This document shows positions 33,477 to 41,493 of a stretch of 64,000 nt of DNA, piece after piece. The first letter of the stretch is position 1. Every line of letters begins with the position of its first letter. The stretch covers positions 24,811 to 88,810 of the forward strand of contig CAIVJW010000216.1 in NCBI GenBank assembly GCA_903906315.1, written 5' to 3'. The stretch comes from an uncultured delta proteobacterium (lineage in GTDB: Bacteria > Myxococcota_A > Polyangia > Polyangiales > Polyangiaceae). The notes under the pieces are model-generated. The model searched no databases and was not told where the DNA came from. It was given only the letters and a program-made list of their open reading frames with translations. Position numbers and translations under genes: made by a program.

Positions 33477-33637
33477 GCGTGGAGGATATCGCAGGTCGGG
33501 CGCGCACCGGGCGACGACTCGCTCGGTGGAACACGAGCGGAATTCTGCGGCCACGACGTGAGGACACGCGAATTCGACCTGGGATCGGGCGCGTTTCGCG
33601 CTCTCCGGGGCCCCCGGGTCGGCTAGGGTGGGCGGTC

Positions 33638-34396
33638 ATGCGCGCGCCGTCTCCCTCGTCGATCGGCCTCGCCGCCTCGTGCCTCGTCGCGATCGGCGGC
33701 TGCGTCTCGTCGCCTCCGCCGCCCGTGGCCGCACCGACCGAAGCGGTCGCTACCCCCGAGGTGCCGATCGCCCCGGAGGCCAAACCGGAGAGCGACGAGA
33801 CGCGGGCGCTCCCCTCGGCGTGCGCGACGACGGGCGCGTCCAAGCTCTGCGTGCCTCCGCCCGCGTTCACGAAGCGGCTCTGCGGCGGCTCGTTTCCGAC
33901 GGCGACGCTCCACCTGTTCCGCAAGGACTCGCCCTTCACGCGCGGCTGGGTGACCCGCACGGTCGAGGCGTGGAACGCATCGGGCGGCGCCGCCTCCAAC
34001 GAGAAGCTCGAGCTCGACGAGGAGGTCGTCGTCGTCGTCCACCGCGCGGCCGAGGCCGGCGCGATGGTGGTCAGCGGCGCGAGCGGCGGCTACGACGTCC
34101 TGCGGTGGGACGGCTCGTGCGCGACCTTGATGGCGGAGGAGCTGACGCTGCGGCGCCCCCCGTCGCAGAAGGCGGCCAAGGTAGCCTGGAAATCGCTCGA
34201 GGACCCGGCGCAGGAGGCGATGCTGGCGGACGCCAAGGTCGCCGCGGCGGTGAGCGATCGCCGCAAGGAGTGCAAGGGCGCGACGATGGGCGACGTGTCG
34301 CTGAAGTGCGTGAAGGCCGACCAGAAGCTCGCGCGGGTGCTGGTCGACTACGTGAGGCAGGGCGGCGCGATCCCGCCCGCGAAGAAGCTGCCGTGA
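33638..34396 (+). CDS. Lipoprotein of unknown function
   Basis: The protein has 252 residues, with a signal peptide ending in the lipobox AIGGC. A Pro/Ala/Glu linker of about 40 residues follows. The globular part has six cysteines (SACATT, LCVPP, LCGGSF, GSCATL, KECKG, LKCVK), which may form disulfides in the periplasm. No family is recognised. The start has TAGGGT eight bases upstream and no ribosome-binding site. Two further cysteine-rich lipoproteins follow in the same direction, so the three may serve one envelope function. Confidence 0.7.
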   Translation: MRAPSPSSIGLAASCLVAIGGCVSSPPPPVAAPTEAVATPEVPIAPEAKPESDETRALPSACATTGASKLCVPPPAFTKRLCGGSFPTATLHLFRKDSPFTRGWVTRTVEAWNASGGAASNEKLELDEEVVVVVHRAAEAGAMVVSGASGGYDVLRWDGSCATLMAEELTLRRPPSQKAAKVAWKSLEDPAQEAMLADAKVAAAVSDRRKECKGATMGDVSLKCVKADQKLARVLVDYVRQGGAIPPAKKLP

Positions 34397-34455
34397 CCCC
34401 CCCGCGCGTGCACGCCGAGCGCATCCTCCGCGCCGCGCTCTGCTATACGGGTCGG

Positions 34456-34893
34456 GTGAGGCTCAGTCGAACGAACACCGCTGCCGCGCTCGCCGTGGCA
34501 GTAGCCGCCGTGATCGCGGCGGCACCTGGCTGCAAGAGCGGCGCGGACCTGCGCGCGCTGTGCGACGGCGTCGAGCGCTGCATCGGCGGCAACGACCGCG
34601 ACGTCGATGCGTGCGCCGACGAGGGTCGGTTGGGCGAAGAGACGGCGGACCTCAAGGGCTGCGGCGACGAGTTCGACGCGTACGCGAAGTGCGTGCTGGA
34701 GAACGGCGAGTGCACCGAGGCGCGAACGAGCACGTTCTGCTCGGCGGACGCCGATTGCACCGCGAAGGGGCTGCTCGCGTGCCGGACCAACCAGTGCACG
34801 ACGAAGAGCTACGGCCCGAAGGACGGCACCTGCGCGACGGAGAAGACAGCCTACGCGAAGTGCAACGGCGGCACGGGAGGCCTCCTGCGATGA
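34456..34893 (+). CDS. Cysteine-rich lipoprotein
   Basis: The protein has 145 residues. The signal peptide ends in AAPGC, giving a lipid-anchored protein. The mature part contains eleven further cysteines in short spaced pairs (LCDGVERC, CTEARTSTFCSADADCTAKGLLACRTNQC), a pattern common in myxobacterial outer-surface lipoproteins and suggestive of a disulfide-knotted fold. The GTG start has TATACG six bases upstream. The stop overlaps the start of the next lipoprotein (ATGA), so the two are translationally coupled. Confidence 0.65.
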   Translation: MRLSRTNTAAALAVAVAAVIAAAPGCKSGADLRALCDGVERCIGGNDRDVDACADEGRLGEETADLKGCGDEFDAYAKCVLENGECTEARTSTFCSADADCTAKGLLACRTNQCTTKSYGPKDGTCATEKTAYAKCNGGTGGLLR

Positions 34894-35480
34894 ACGCTCT
34901 CCCGAACCTCCGGCGCGCCGTCGGCGCCCTCCTCGCAGTCGCCACGCTCGGCCTCCTCGGGGCCGCGTGCAGCAAGTCCGTCCCGCAGGCGCTCTGCAGC
35001 ACCATCTGCGACTGCGAGCACTGCGCGACGCAGACCGAGGACCTCACCTGCGCGGGCCTCGAAGCCCAGCTGCGCGTCGCGACCGACTACGGCTGCGACG
35101 ACAAGTGGAACGCATGGGCCGACTGCGCGCAGGCGCAGGGTGCGTGCGTCGAGACGAAGGCGACGTTCTCCACGATGCAGGCGGGCCACTGCACTCGGCT
35201 CTACGACATCGGGCTGCCGTGCGCGCAGACGAGCGAGTGCGGGGCGCTCGGCGTGAAGGGCGCGACGTGCATCTCCGGCCATTGCCAGATGAAGCAGTGC
35301 GAGGAGAGCGGCCAGAGCTGCACCGTCGACGCGGAGTGCGTGACGGCGGAGGACAAGTGCGGACCCCAGGCGACTGACCTCGCCGCGTGCGAGGCGGCGG
35401 CGTCGGGGCACGCGAAGGCGGCCACCACCGGCGCCGCCCCGCCGAGCTCGCCAGGCGCGCCGTCCCCCGCGGGCGGCTGA
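34890..35480 (+). CDS. Cysteine-rich lipoprotein, paralogue-like partner
   Basis: The protein has 196 residues, a signal peptide with lipobox GAAC, and about sixteen cysteines in the mature part (CSTICDCEHC, CTRLYDIGLPCAQTSEC, CISGHCQMKQCEESGQSCTVDAEC). The spacing resembles that of the preceding lipoprotein (for example 'CSADADC' against 'CTVDAEC', and 'YDIGLPC'), so they are likely diverged copies, also in overall size range. It ends in a Pro/Ala/Gly-rich tail. Function is unknown. It overlaps the previous gene by four bases. Confidence 0.65.
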   Translation: MNALPNLRRAVGALLAVATLGLLGAACSKSVPQALCSTICDCEHCATQTEDLTCAGLEAQLRVATDYGCDDKWNAWADCAQAQGACVETKATFSTMQAGHCTRLYDIGLPCAQTSECGALGVKGATCISGHCQMKQCEESGQSCTVDAECVTAEDKCGPQATDLAACEAAASGHAKAATTGAAPPSSPGAPSPAGG

Positions 35481-35499
35481 CGCAGCCGGCACGGTCGCG

Positions 35500-36324
35500 A
35501 TGATCGGCGTCGAGCTCGGCTGCCTCGGGGTCATCGCGTTCTACCTCGGTGCACGCGCGATCCGCGGGGATCTCGCCGAGTTCGCCCGCAAGGCGGCGCT
35601 GCTCGCCTCGGCCGCCTGGCTCGGCGAGGACACCTGCATTCGACTGTACGGATTCTACTCGTACTCGCCGGCGTGGCACGGCGCGATCGATCGGGTTCCG
35701 GTGCTCGTCGCGGTGATCTGGCCGCTCGTCATCCTGTCGGCGGACACGCTCGCGCGCGCGCTGCGACCGCGCGCGACGGCGGGCGCCCGCGCGACGCTCG
35801 CAGGCGCGCTCGTGGTGCTCGACGCCGCGTTCATCGAGCCTGCGAGCGTGCAAGCCGGGCTGTGGTCGTGGACGGTGCCCGGCGTGTTCGGGGTGCCACT
35901 GATTGGCATCCTCGGTTGGGGCCTGTTCGCGGGGTCCGCGCTGTATGCCCTCGAGCGGCTGCCCCGCCGCGCGGCCGCCGCGACGCTGGTGCTGGCGCCC
36001 CTCGCGACCCACGCGATGCTGATCGTCGGTTGGTGGGGCCTCTTGCGCTGGCTCCCGCGGCCACTGCCGGACCTGGGCGCGCTGGCCGTCGTGGCGCCCG
36101 CGTCCGCGGCGTTGACGTGGGTCATCACGAGGACGGGCGCGCGGGTGCCCATGGCCGAGATGGTCAGTCGGCTCGTCGCGGCCACGTTCTTCTTCGTGCT
36201 GCTCGGCGTCTACGCGCGGGAGGTCGGGGCGCTGGTGGCGTACGCGGCGGCCTTCGCGCCTCCCTACTTCACCTTGATGGTCGTCTCCTGGCGCCCGGCG
36301 CGCGCGACGCCGAGCGCGGCATAG
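35500..36324 (+). CDS. CruF-like carotenoid hydratase family membrane protein
   Basis: The protein has 274 residues and seven or eight membrane helices. Conserved-looking blocks are GEDTCIRLYGFYSYSP in the second helix region and EPASVQAGLWSWTVPGVFGVPLIGILGWGLF in the middle, which match the CruF/bisanhydrobacterioruberin hydratase (carotenoid biosynthesis, PF04240) pattern of G-Y-Y, W-W, FGVP and GW residues. Members hydrate the terminal double bonds of acyclic carotenoids. The assignment is by remembered pattern. It converges with a UbiA-type prenyltransferase eight bases away, a partner known for such enzymes in C50 carotenoid pathways. Confidence 0.6.
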   Translation: MIGVELGCLGVIAFYLGARAIRGDLAEFARKAALLASAAWLGEDTCIRLYGFYSYSPAWHGAIDRVPVLVAVIWPLVILSADTLARALRPRATAGARATLAGALVVLDAAFIEPASVQAGLWSWTVPGVFGVPLIGILGWGLFAGSALYALERLPRRAAAATLVLAPLATHAMLIVGWWGLLRWLPRPLPDLGALAVVAPASAALTWVITRTGARVPMAEMVSRLVAATFFFVLLGVYAREVGALVAYAAAFAPPYFTLMVVSWRPARATPSAA

Positions 36325-36331
36325 CGGCCGC

Positions 36332-37240
36332 TCACAGGCTCGCGCCGGGGAGCCCCAAGCCAATCCACGCGTTGTAGAGGCCGAGCAGCGCGGCCCCGAC
36401 GAGCGTGAGCCGGATGCAGTCGGCGCTCGTGAGCCCGCGGCGCAGCGCGCGCTTGTAGTAGGCCACCTGGAGCGCCGGGGCGAGGATCATCACGAAGTGC
36501 CCCCAGCGCAGCGCGCCGAGGGCATAGCCGACAGCGAGGACGAGCGCCGAGGCGGCGAGCAGCCCGTCGATGATGCGGACGGCGCCGCGCTCGCCATGGA
36601 CGGCCGGGTAGGTCCGGATGCCCTCGCGCCGGTCGCCCTCGAGGTCGCGGAGATCGTAGATGACCTCGTAGCTCACCTCGAAGAGGAGGAAGAAGAGCGC
36701 CAGCGTGGCGGCCGTGGCGACGGGCACGGCCAGACCGCCGGCGACGGCGACTGGATAGGCGAAGAGGGTGATGACGAACCCGATCGCGGAGGCCGTGTTC
36801 TTCCAGAAGTAGAGCGCCTTGAGGCGAACGCGCCCGGGCAACAGCGGGTAGTTGTAGGCGAGCCCGAGCAGGTGGTACGCGACGCGAAAGGGGGTCAGCG
36901 CGGGCGCCCAGAAGGCCAGCCCGACGAGCGATCCGACGAGGAGCAGGAACGCGGCGGGCACGAGGACGCGCTTGTGCGCGGCCATGACCTCGGTGCCGGC
37001 AATGCCATTGACGCGATCCTCGGCGAGGTCGACGGCGCGATTGACGAAGTTGACGAGGAACCAGTCGAGCGCGCACACGAGCGCGACGGCGGGGAGCGCC
37101 CGACCGGTGAGGAACCGACCAAAGGTGAGGCAGCCGAGGGTCGCGATCGCGACGATGTGAAACCGCCCGAGGTGGACGATCTCGCCGAGGCGCAGCGGGG
37201 CGGGCGACGTCGGCGCGACGGGGGAGCTTTGCAGAGCCAC
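36332..37240 (-). CDS. UbiA-family prenyltransferase
   Basis: The protein has 302 residues and eight or nine membrane helices. The two Asp-rich motifs of UbiA enzymes are NFVNRAVDLAEDRVNG (about 63-78) and YDLRDLEGDRREG (about 194-206); they bind Mg-prenyl diphosphate. Related enzymes prenylate quinone rings, chlorophyllide or lycopene. Because the neighbour is CruF-like, a lycopene-elongase-type role is plausible, but quinone synthesis cannot be excluded. The GTG start has TAGTCG six bases upstream. Its stop and that of the convergent gene flank the palindrome AGCGGCCGCT. Confidence 0.85.
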   Translation of the reverse strand: MALQSSPVAPTSPAPLRLGEIVHLGRFHIVAIATLGCLTFGRFLTGRALPAVALVCALDWFLVNFVNRAVDLAEDRVNGIAGTEVMAAHKRVLVPAAFLLLVGSLVGLAFWAPALTPFRVAYHLLGLAYNYPLLPGRVRLKALYFWKNTASAIGFVITLFAYPVAVAGGLAVPVATAATLALFFLLFEVSYEVIYDLRDLEGDRREGIRTYPAVHGERGAVRIIDGLLAASALVLAVGYALGALRWGHFVMILAPALQVAYYKRALRRGLTSADCIRLTLVGAALLGLYNAWIGLGLPGASL

Positions 37241-37475
37241 GCGGGTCGACTACCCCTGCGCGGGCGAGGCGAGAACGACCTCGAGGCCCGACGTCGGGGA
37301 TCCCCCCCGATCCGGCGCGGATCCGGCCGGATCCACGCGCGGGCTCGACGACACCGCCGCGGGCGCGACGGCGGGTCGGCCGGGGCGCGGCCCCCCATGG
37401 CGCGTCGCGTGCTTGGCGCCGAGCCGGGCCGAGCGCGACGGCGCGGGGACGGGCTCGGGGAGAACCGACGTGGGC

Positions 37476-37895
37476 ATGAACGCCGAGCTCGTCCGCAGCT
37501 TCTACGAAGCCTGGAATCGACGCGCGTTCGCCGACCTCGGCGCGATGCTGTCGCCCGACGTCGAGTGGTACGACGTCGCGCGCGCCGAGGCGGTGCGGGG
37601 GCGCGAGGCCACGCGGAGCCTGCTCGGGAGCCTCGCGGAGGCCTTCCCGGCTGCCTGGGTCGAGCTCGGCGCCGTGCACGAGGTGGGGGACGTCGTGGTC
37701 GCGGAGTGCACGTACACGCGCACCGCCGGCGGGCGCTGGCCGCGGCGACCGACGACGTGCGACGTGATCGAGCTGTCGGGCGGGCTCATCGTGCGGGGCC
37801 GCACGTACGCCGACGCGGTCCGCACCGCGCTCGACCTGGGCGCGGAGGCGCAGGCCGCGGACGCGCAGGCGAGGGTGGTCGCGCGGGTGGCGTGA
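37476..37895 (+). CDS. SnoaL/NTF2-like protein
   Basis: The protein has 139 residues and fits the SnoaL-like cone-shaped fold: MNAELVRSFYEAWNRRAFADLGAMLSPDVEWYD at the start, VRGREATRSLLGSLAEAFP, then strands WVELGAVHEVGDVVVAECTYTR and VIELSGGLIVRGRTYAD. The family includes polyketide cyclases and many small-ligand enzymes or binding proteins, so a specific activity cannot be given. A ribosome-binding site is weak; GTG two codons earlier is a possible alternative start. The gene stands between UbiA (divergent) and YggX (convergent). Confidence 0.75.
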   Translation: MNAELVRSFYEAWNRRAFADLGAMLSPDVEWYDVARAEAVRGREATRSLLGSLAEAFPAAWVELGAVHEVGDVVVAECTYTRTAGGRWPRRPTTCDVIELSGGLIVRGRTYADAVRTALDLGAEAQAADAQARVVARVA

Positions 37896-37925
37896 GGCGC
37901 GCGGGACCGGCCGGGCGCCGCCGCG

Positions 37926-38198
37926 TCAGGGCTTCTCGGGCACGTACTCGGGCGGCATCACCGCGCCTTCGCCGAAGAAGAACTTGTCGCACTCGGTCAT
38001 CCACACGCGCTGACCGACCTCGGACATCAGGTCGAGCCGGAACTCGTTGATGAGCATCGTCGAGTGCCGCTTCCAGAGCTCCCAGCCCTCCTTCGAGACG
38101 CTCTCGAAGAGCTTCTGGCCGAGCTCGCCCTTGAACGGCGGCTTCTCGAGCCCCTCGGCCTCGCGGCCGAGCTTCACGCACTGAACCATCCTGGGCAT
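37926..38198 (-). CDS. yggX: YggX-type Fe(II) trafficking / oxidative damage protection protein
   Basis: The protein has 90 residues, the family length. It contains the typical opening MVQCVKLGREAEGLEKPPF, then GELGQKLFESVSKEGWELWKRHSTMLINEFRL and the C-terminal EGAVMPPEYVPEK. YggX proteins protect iron-sulfur clusters and traffic iron in the cytoplasm. The ATG at 38,198 is chosen because AGGAG lies eight bases upstream; a start three codons later would give the canonical N-terminus. It stands alone, 236 bases from the start of tmRNA. Confidence 0.92.
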   Translation of the reverse strand: MPRMVQCVKLGREAEGLEKPPFKGELGQKLFESVSKEGWELWKRHSTMLINEFRLDLMSEVGQRVWMTECDKFFFGEGAVMPPEYVPEKP

Positions 38199-38386
38199 CT
38201 CGGTGGGCTCCTCGTTGCGAAGCGCCGGCGCTGCCGGCTCGGGGTCGCGGCCTCGGTCCGCCGACCCGCCCGACGAAGCGCCGGGTGGTCGTACCGTGCT
38301 GCACGCCCGGGCCCCGCGTCAAGCCGGGCGAGGCGACGCCCGAACGGACGGAGCGCTCCGCGCGCCCGCGCCGAGCGAGATCGCGG

Positions 38387-38414
38387 TTGACGGGGCCGCC
38401 CCGAGGCCTATGTT
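38387..38414 (+). promoter_or_regulatory. Promoter of tmRNA
   Basis: TTGACG (38,387-38,392), a 16-base spacer and TATGTT (38,409-38,414) give a strong sigma-70-like promoter. Transcription would begin about 38,421, leaving a short 5' leader removed from the mature RNA by processing. Confidence 0.7.
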
Positions 38415-38434
38415 GTGCGCGTTCCGAGCTTCAC

Positions 38435-38785
<351 letters not shown>

Positions 38786-38803
38786 CCATCGAGCTACGTA
38801 GGG

Positions 38804-38847
38804 AAAACGCACTGCACCGGGCCGCGTTCGGGCCCCATGCAGTGCGT
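38804..38847 (-). terminator. Rho-independent terminator of the integrase operon
   Basis: On the minus strand ACGCACTGCA and TGCAGTGCGT form a perfect ten-base-pair stem, with a GGGGCCC/GGCCC inner part, followed directly by TTTTCCC. The stem begins at the integrase stop codon. Confidence 0.85.
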
Positions 38848-39941
38848 CATCCCTCCCCTTCCGTGCCCGTCAGCGCGCGACCGCAGGAGGTCGCGGCCGT
38901 CGTGGGCGCTGGCTCGTCGAGCAGCTTCACGGCGTCGCGGCGGACGTCGGGCGAAAGGTGCGCGTAGCGCATCGTCATCTCGATCGTCGAGTGCCCCATG
39001 AGCTCCTGGATGGTGCGCAGGGGGACGCCGCGCATGACGAGGTGCGACGCGAACGTGTGCCGAAGGATGTGCCAGCCGACCCGGCGGAGACCGGCCTTGC
39101 GGCAGGCCCTCCACAGCGGGTGACGGCACTCCCCGCGCGTGAGCATCGCGCCGCCCGGTCCGGGGAAGACGAGCTTGCCCTGCAGGCGCGACGAGAGGCC
39201 GCGGAGCGCTGCCCTCGCCTCGTCGGAGAGCGGCACCTCGCGGTGCCGGTCGTTCTTCGGGGTGCCGACGATGCCGCGCGCGGCGGCCTGGCGGACGCGC
39301 AGCCGACCCGCGACGAGGTCGACCGCATCCCACGTGAGGGCGAGCAGCTCGCCCAGGCGGAGCCCGGTGCGCAGGCCGATGAGGATCATCGCGCGCCACT
39401 CGGGGTCGGCGCCCTCGAGGAGCCGCACGGCCTCCTCGAAGGCGAAGAAGTCGCGCTCCGGCTTCACGAACCGGAGCCACTTGATCTTGGGCGGCGCGCC
39501 CGCGAGCTTCCCCCACTCGCGCGCGACGTCGAGCGACTTGCGCAAGATCGTGAGGTAGTTGTTGATGCTCTTCGGCTTCGCGCCGCGCGCGAGCTCGTCG
39601 GCCTTGAAGCGCTCGACGTGCACGAGGCCGATCTCGTCGAGCCGCATCTCGCCGAAGGCCGGCAAGAGGTGGACGCGAAGCACGCTGCGCTTCGTCTCGA
39701 CCTCGCTCGGCTTGTTGTTGTTCACCGCGTACACGTTGACGAAGTCCTTCGACCACTCCGCGAACGTCGGCGCCTTCACGCCGGGCCGCCAGCCGTCGTC
39801 CACCTGGGCGCGCAGCTCGCGCTCCCGGGCGAGTGCGGCGGCCCGGCTGGTCGCGGCCTCGCGGACCCGCACGCGCTCGCCGGCGCGCCGCACCACCACA
39901 TCGATCCGCCATCGCCTGTCTCCTTCTCGTCGCACGCTCAC
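38847..39941 (-). CDS. int: Tyrosine recombinase phage integrase
   Basis: The protein has 364 residues. An N-terminal arm-binding region (AP2-like, residues 1-55) and a SAM-like core-binding domain (about 60-155) precede the catalytic domain. Catalytic residues are visible: Arg in LRTGLRLGEL, HxxR in WHILRHTFASHLV, the later His in MGHSTIEMT and the nucleophile Tyr in MRYAHLS. It would cut and join attP with the ssrA 3' end. The GTG start overlaps the excisionase stop (GTGA). A terminator follows at once, so integrase is the last gene of the leftward operon. Confidence 0.95.
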   Translation of the reverse strand: MSVRREGDRRWRIDVVVRRAGERVRVREAATSRAAALARERELRAQVDDGWRPGVKAPTFAEWSKDFVNVYAVNNNKPSEVETKRSVLRVHLLPAFGEMRLDEIGLVHVERFKADELARGAKPKSINNYLTILRKSLDVAREWGKLAGAPPKIKWLRFVKPERDFFAFEEAVRLLEGADPEWRAMILIGLRTGLRLGELLALTWDAVDLVAGRLRVRQAAARGIVGTPKNDRHREVPLSDEARAALRGLSSRLQGKLVFPGPGGAMLTRGECRHPLWRACRKAGLRRVGWHILRHTFASHLVMRGVPLRTIQELMGHSTIEMTMRYAHLSPDVRRDAVKLLDEPAPTTAATSCGRALTGTEGEG

Positions 39942-40165
39942 GGTGACCTCCGGGGCGCGCGCCGACTGCCTTCCAGCCAGGCTACCACCTCGGGTCGGTA
40001 GAACCGGACGCGACGCCCGAGCCGGCGGAGCCCCGGAAGGGCCCCCTCGGCAGCCATCGCGTAGACGCTCTTCGGGTGGACCTTCAGGAGCACGGCCATC
40101 TCGTCGACGGTGAGGAGCACATCCTCGAGCGGCGACGCGGGCGGGGACGGGACGGCGTCAGCCAC
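39938..40165 (-). CDS. xis: Excisionase-like helix-turn-helix protein
   Basis: The protein has 75 residues and a MerR/excisionase-type winged helix: LLTVDEMAVLLKVHPKSVYAMAAEGALPGLRRLGRRVRFYRPEVVAWLEGS (about 16-66). This is the standard HTH_17 pattern of recombination directionality factors. It overlaps both the upstream hypothetical gene and the integrase by a few bases. Being cotranscribed with int from the leftward promoter, it would favour excision when that promoter is active. A longer in-frame extension exists but would overlap the upstream gene, so the GTG at 40,165 is chosen. Confidence 0.85.
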   Translation of the reverse strand: MADAVPSPPASPLEDVLLTVDEMAVLLKVHPKSVYAMAAEGALPGLRRLGRRVRFYRPEVVAWLEGSRRAPRRSP

Positions 40166-40640
40166 GACGGCACCCCGACATTGCGCGCAGCCCGTCGCGC
40201 GCGTGCTCGGCCGCGAGCGCGAGGGTCGGCCTGCCAAGCAGGTGTAACGTGCGCGCGAAATCGTCGAAGGTGTCGACGGCAGCCCCAACGGTCGCCTCGG
40301 CGGCACCGAGACGCGCGCGAACTTCCTCGACGAGACGCGCTGGCGCGATCGGCGACGGGCTCGCTCCGGACGGCGGTGTGGGGCGCACCTCCGCGGCGAT
40401 TTCTATGAGCGCGCCGGTAGCCTCGTAGAACCGCTTTCGCCAGACGTCGCGCTCACGCTCCGCGTGAAGCCGATGGATCGCGCGACGTGCGAGCGCGACG
40501 ACGCGCGCCCGCTTCGCGCGCTCCTCGTCGACCGCGGCAGCGATGGCGGCGGCGATGGCGCGCTCGTCCTCGTCCAGCATCACGGCGCCGCACTGCCGCA
40601 GCGCCGCGACGAGCCCTCGCGCCCGCTCCTCGGGCGTCAC
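40158..40640 (-). CDS. Phage hypothetical helical protein
   Basis: The protein has 160 residues. It is almost wholly helical, rich in Ala, Arg and Glu, with a likely coiled coil at about 45-75 (RAKRARVVALARRAIHRLHAERERDVWRKRF). No family is recognised. The GTG start overlaps the stop of the previous gene (GTGA), and its stop overlaps the excisionase start, so it belongs to the leftward early operon. It is probably cytoplasmic. Confidence 0.6.
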   Translation of the reverse strand: MTPEERARGLVAALRQCGAVMLDEDERAIAAAIAAAVDEERAKRARVVALARRAIHRLHAERERDVWRKRFYEATGALIEIAAEVRPTPPSGASPSPIAPARLVEEVRARLGAAEATVGAAVDTFDDFARTLHLLGRPTLALAAEHARDGLRAMSGCRRG

Positions 40641-40951
40641 GACCGCGCCTCCGGCCACGGCCACTTCATCCACGGCTTCCCCGCGAACCGATCGCAGAAC
40701 GGCACCCAGTTGTAGCCACGCGGCGACACGAAGCGCCACTCGAGGTCCGCCGGCCGCGGCTCGTCGTGCGCCTCGATGATGACGCGCTTCGCAGCCTCCT
40801 CGTCGGTCGCGGCGACGGCGGCGCAGATCGTCGGTACCTCGACCTCGGAGCCGTCGGGCTGCTCGTCGAAGCGATAGCCGCTGACCCACCATGGCCCGTG
40901 GTATTCGAACGTTTTCGGGCTCGTCTCGTACCAGCTCACCCAGAAGCGCAT
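40637..40951 (-). CDS. Phage hypothetical protein, tryptophan-rich
   Basis: The protein has 104 residues and is notable for nine tryptophans (RFWVSWYETS, HGPWWVSGY, LEWRFVSPRGYNWVPF, KPWMKWPWPEA). It contains a central segment 'ICAAVAATDEEAAKRVIIEAHDEPRP' resembling a small alpha/beta unit. No family is recognised. The ATG at 40,951 is preferred because GGAGG lies six bases upstream. It follows a hairpin after ssb and leads the int-proximal part of the operon. Confidence 0.6.
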   Translation of the reverse strand: MRFWVSWYETSPKTFEYHGPWWVSGYRFDEQPDGSEVEVPTICAAVAATDEEAAKRVIIEAHDEPRPADLEWRFVSPRGYNWVPFCDRFAGKPWMKWPWPEARS

Positions 40952-40972
40952 CACGAACCTCCAACGCCACAA

Positions 40973-40998
40973 GCCCGCCGGGCAGACGCCGGGCGGGC
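40973..40998 (-). terminator. Hairpin after ssb (attenuator or weak terminator)
   Basis: GCCCGCC and GGCGGGC form a seven-base-pair stem with an inner GG/CC extension, 21 bases after the ssb stop, followed by TTGTGG rather than a T-tract. It may lower expression of the xis/int part relative to ssb, or protect the upstream mRNA end. Confidence 0.4.
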
Positions 40999-41019
40999 AT
41001 GGGCGCGCGCTCGGGCGCG

Positions 41020-41493
41020 TCAGAACGGGATGTCGTCCTCGGACCCGACGTCGTCCGGCTCGGCCGGAGCCGGAGCGGGCACGGGTCGACCTCCCCCGCC
41101 TCCCCCGGTGTTCGGGCGAGCCCCGCCGCTCGACCTGGGAGCGCCGCCGGGGCGCGCGCCCCCGGCTCCGTCGCCCTTGCTGCCGAGCAGCTCCACCTCG
41201 TCTGCGCGGACGTCGATCGAATAGCCGCGCCCGCCGTCGCGCTTGTCGTACTCACGCACCGACAGCGCGCCTCGGACGGCGACCCGCGTGCCCTTGTCGA
41301 GGATCTTCGCGAGCGACTCGCCGCGCTTGCCGAAGACGGCGACCGAGCACCACGTGGCGACGTCCTTCCACTCGCCGTCGACCTTCTGGCGGCTGCTCGC
41401 CGCGACGCGCAGGTTGAGGATCGGCGTGCCGTCCTGCCCGTACTTCAGCTCGGGGTCGGCCCCGAGATTGCCAATCACGACCGCGTGGATCAT
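41020..41493 (-). CDS. ssb: Single-stranded DNA-binding protein
   Basis: The protein has 157 residues. The OB fold spans about 1-110: MIHAVVIGNLGADPELKY, LNLRVAASSRQ, WCSVAVFGKRGESLAKILDKGTRVAVRGALSVREYD and YSIDVRADEVELLG. A Gly/Pro/Ser-rich linker leads to the acidic tip DDIPF, which recruits replication and repair proteins. The ATG overlaps the stop of the nuclease gene. Being next to the nuclease and annealing ATPase, it probably serves phage recombination and replication. Confidence 0.95.
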   Translation of the reverse strand: MIHAVVIGNLGADPELKYGQDGTPILNLRVAASSRQKVDGEWKDVATWCSVAVFGKRGESLAKILDKGTRVAVRGALSVREYDKRDGGRGYSIDVRADEVELLGSKGDGAGGARPGGAPRSSGGARPNTGGGGGGRPVPAPAPAEPDDVGSEDDIPF

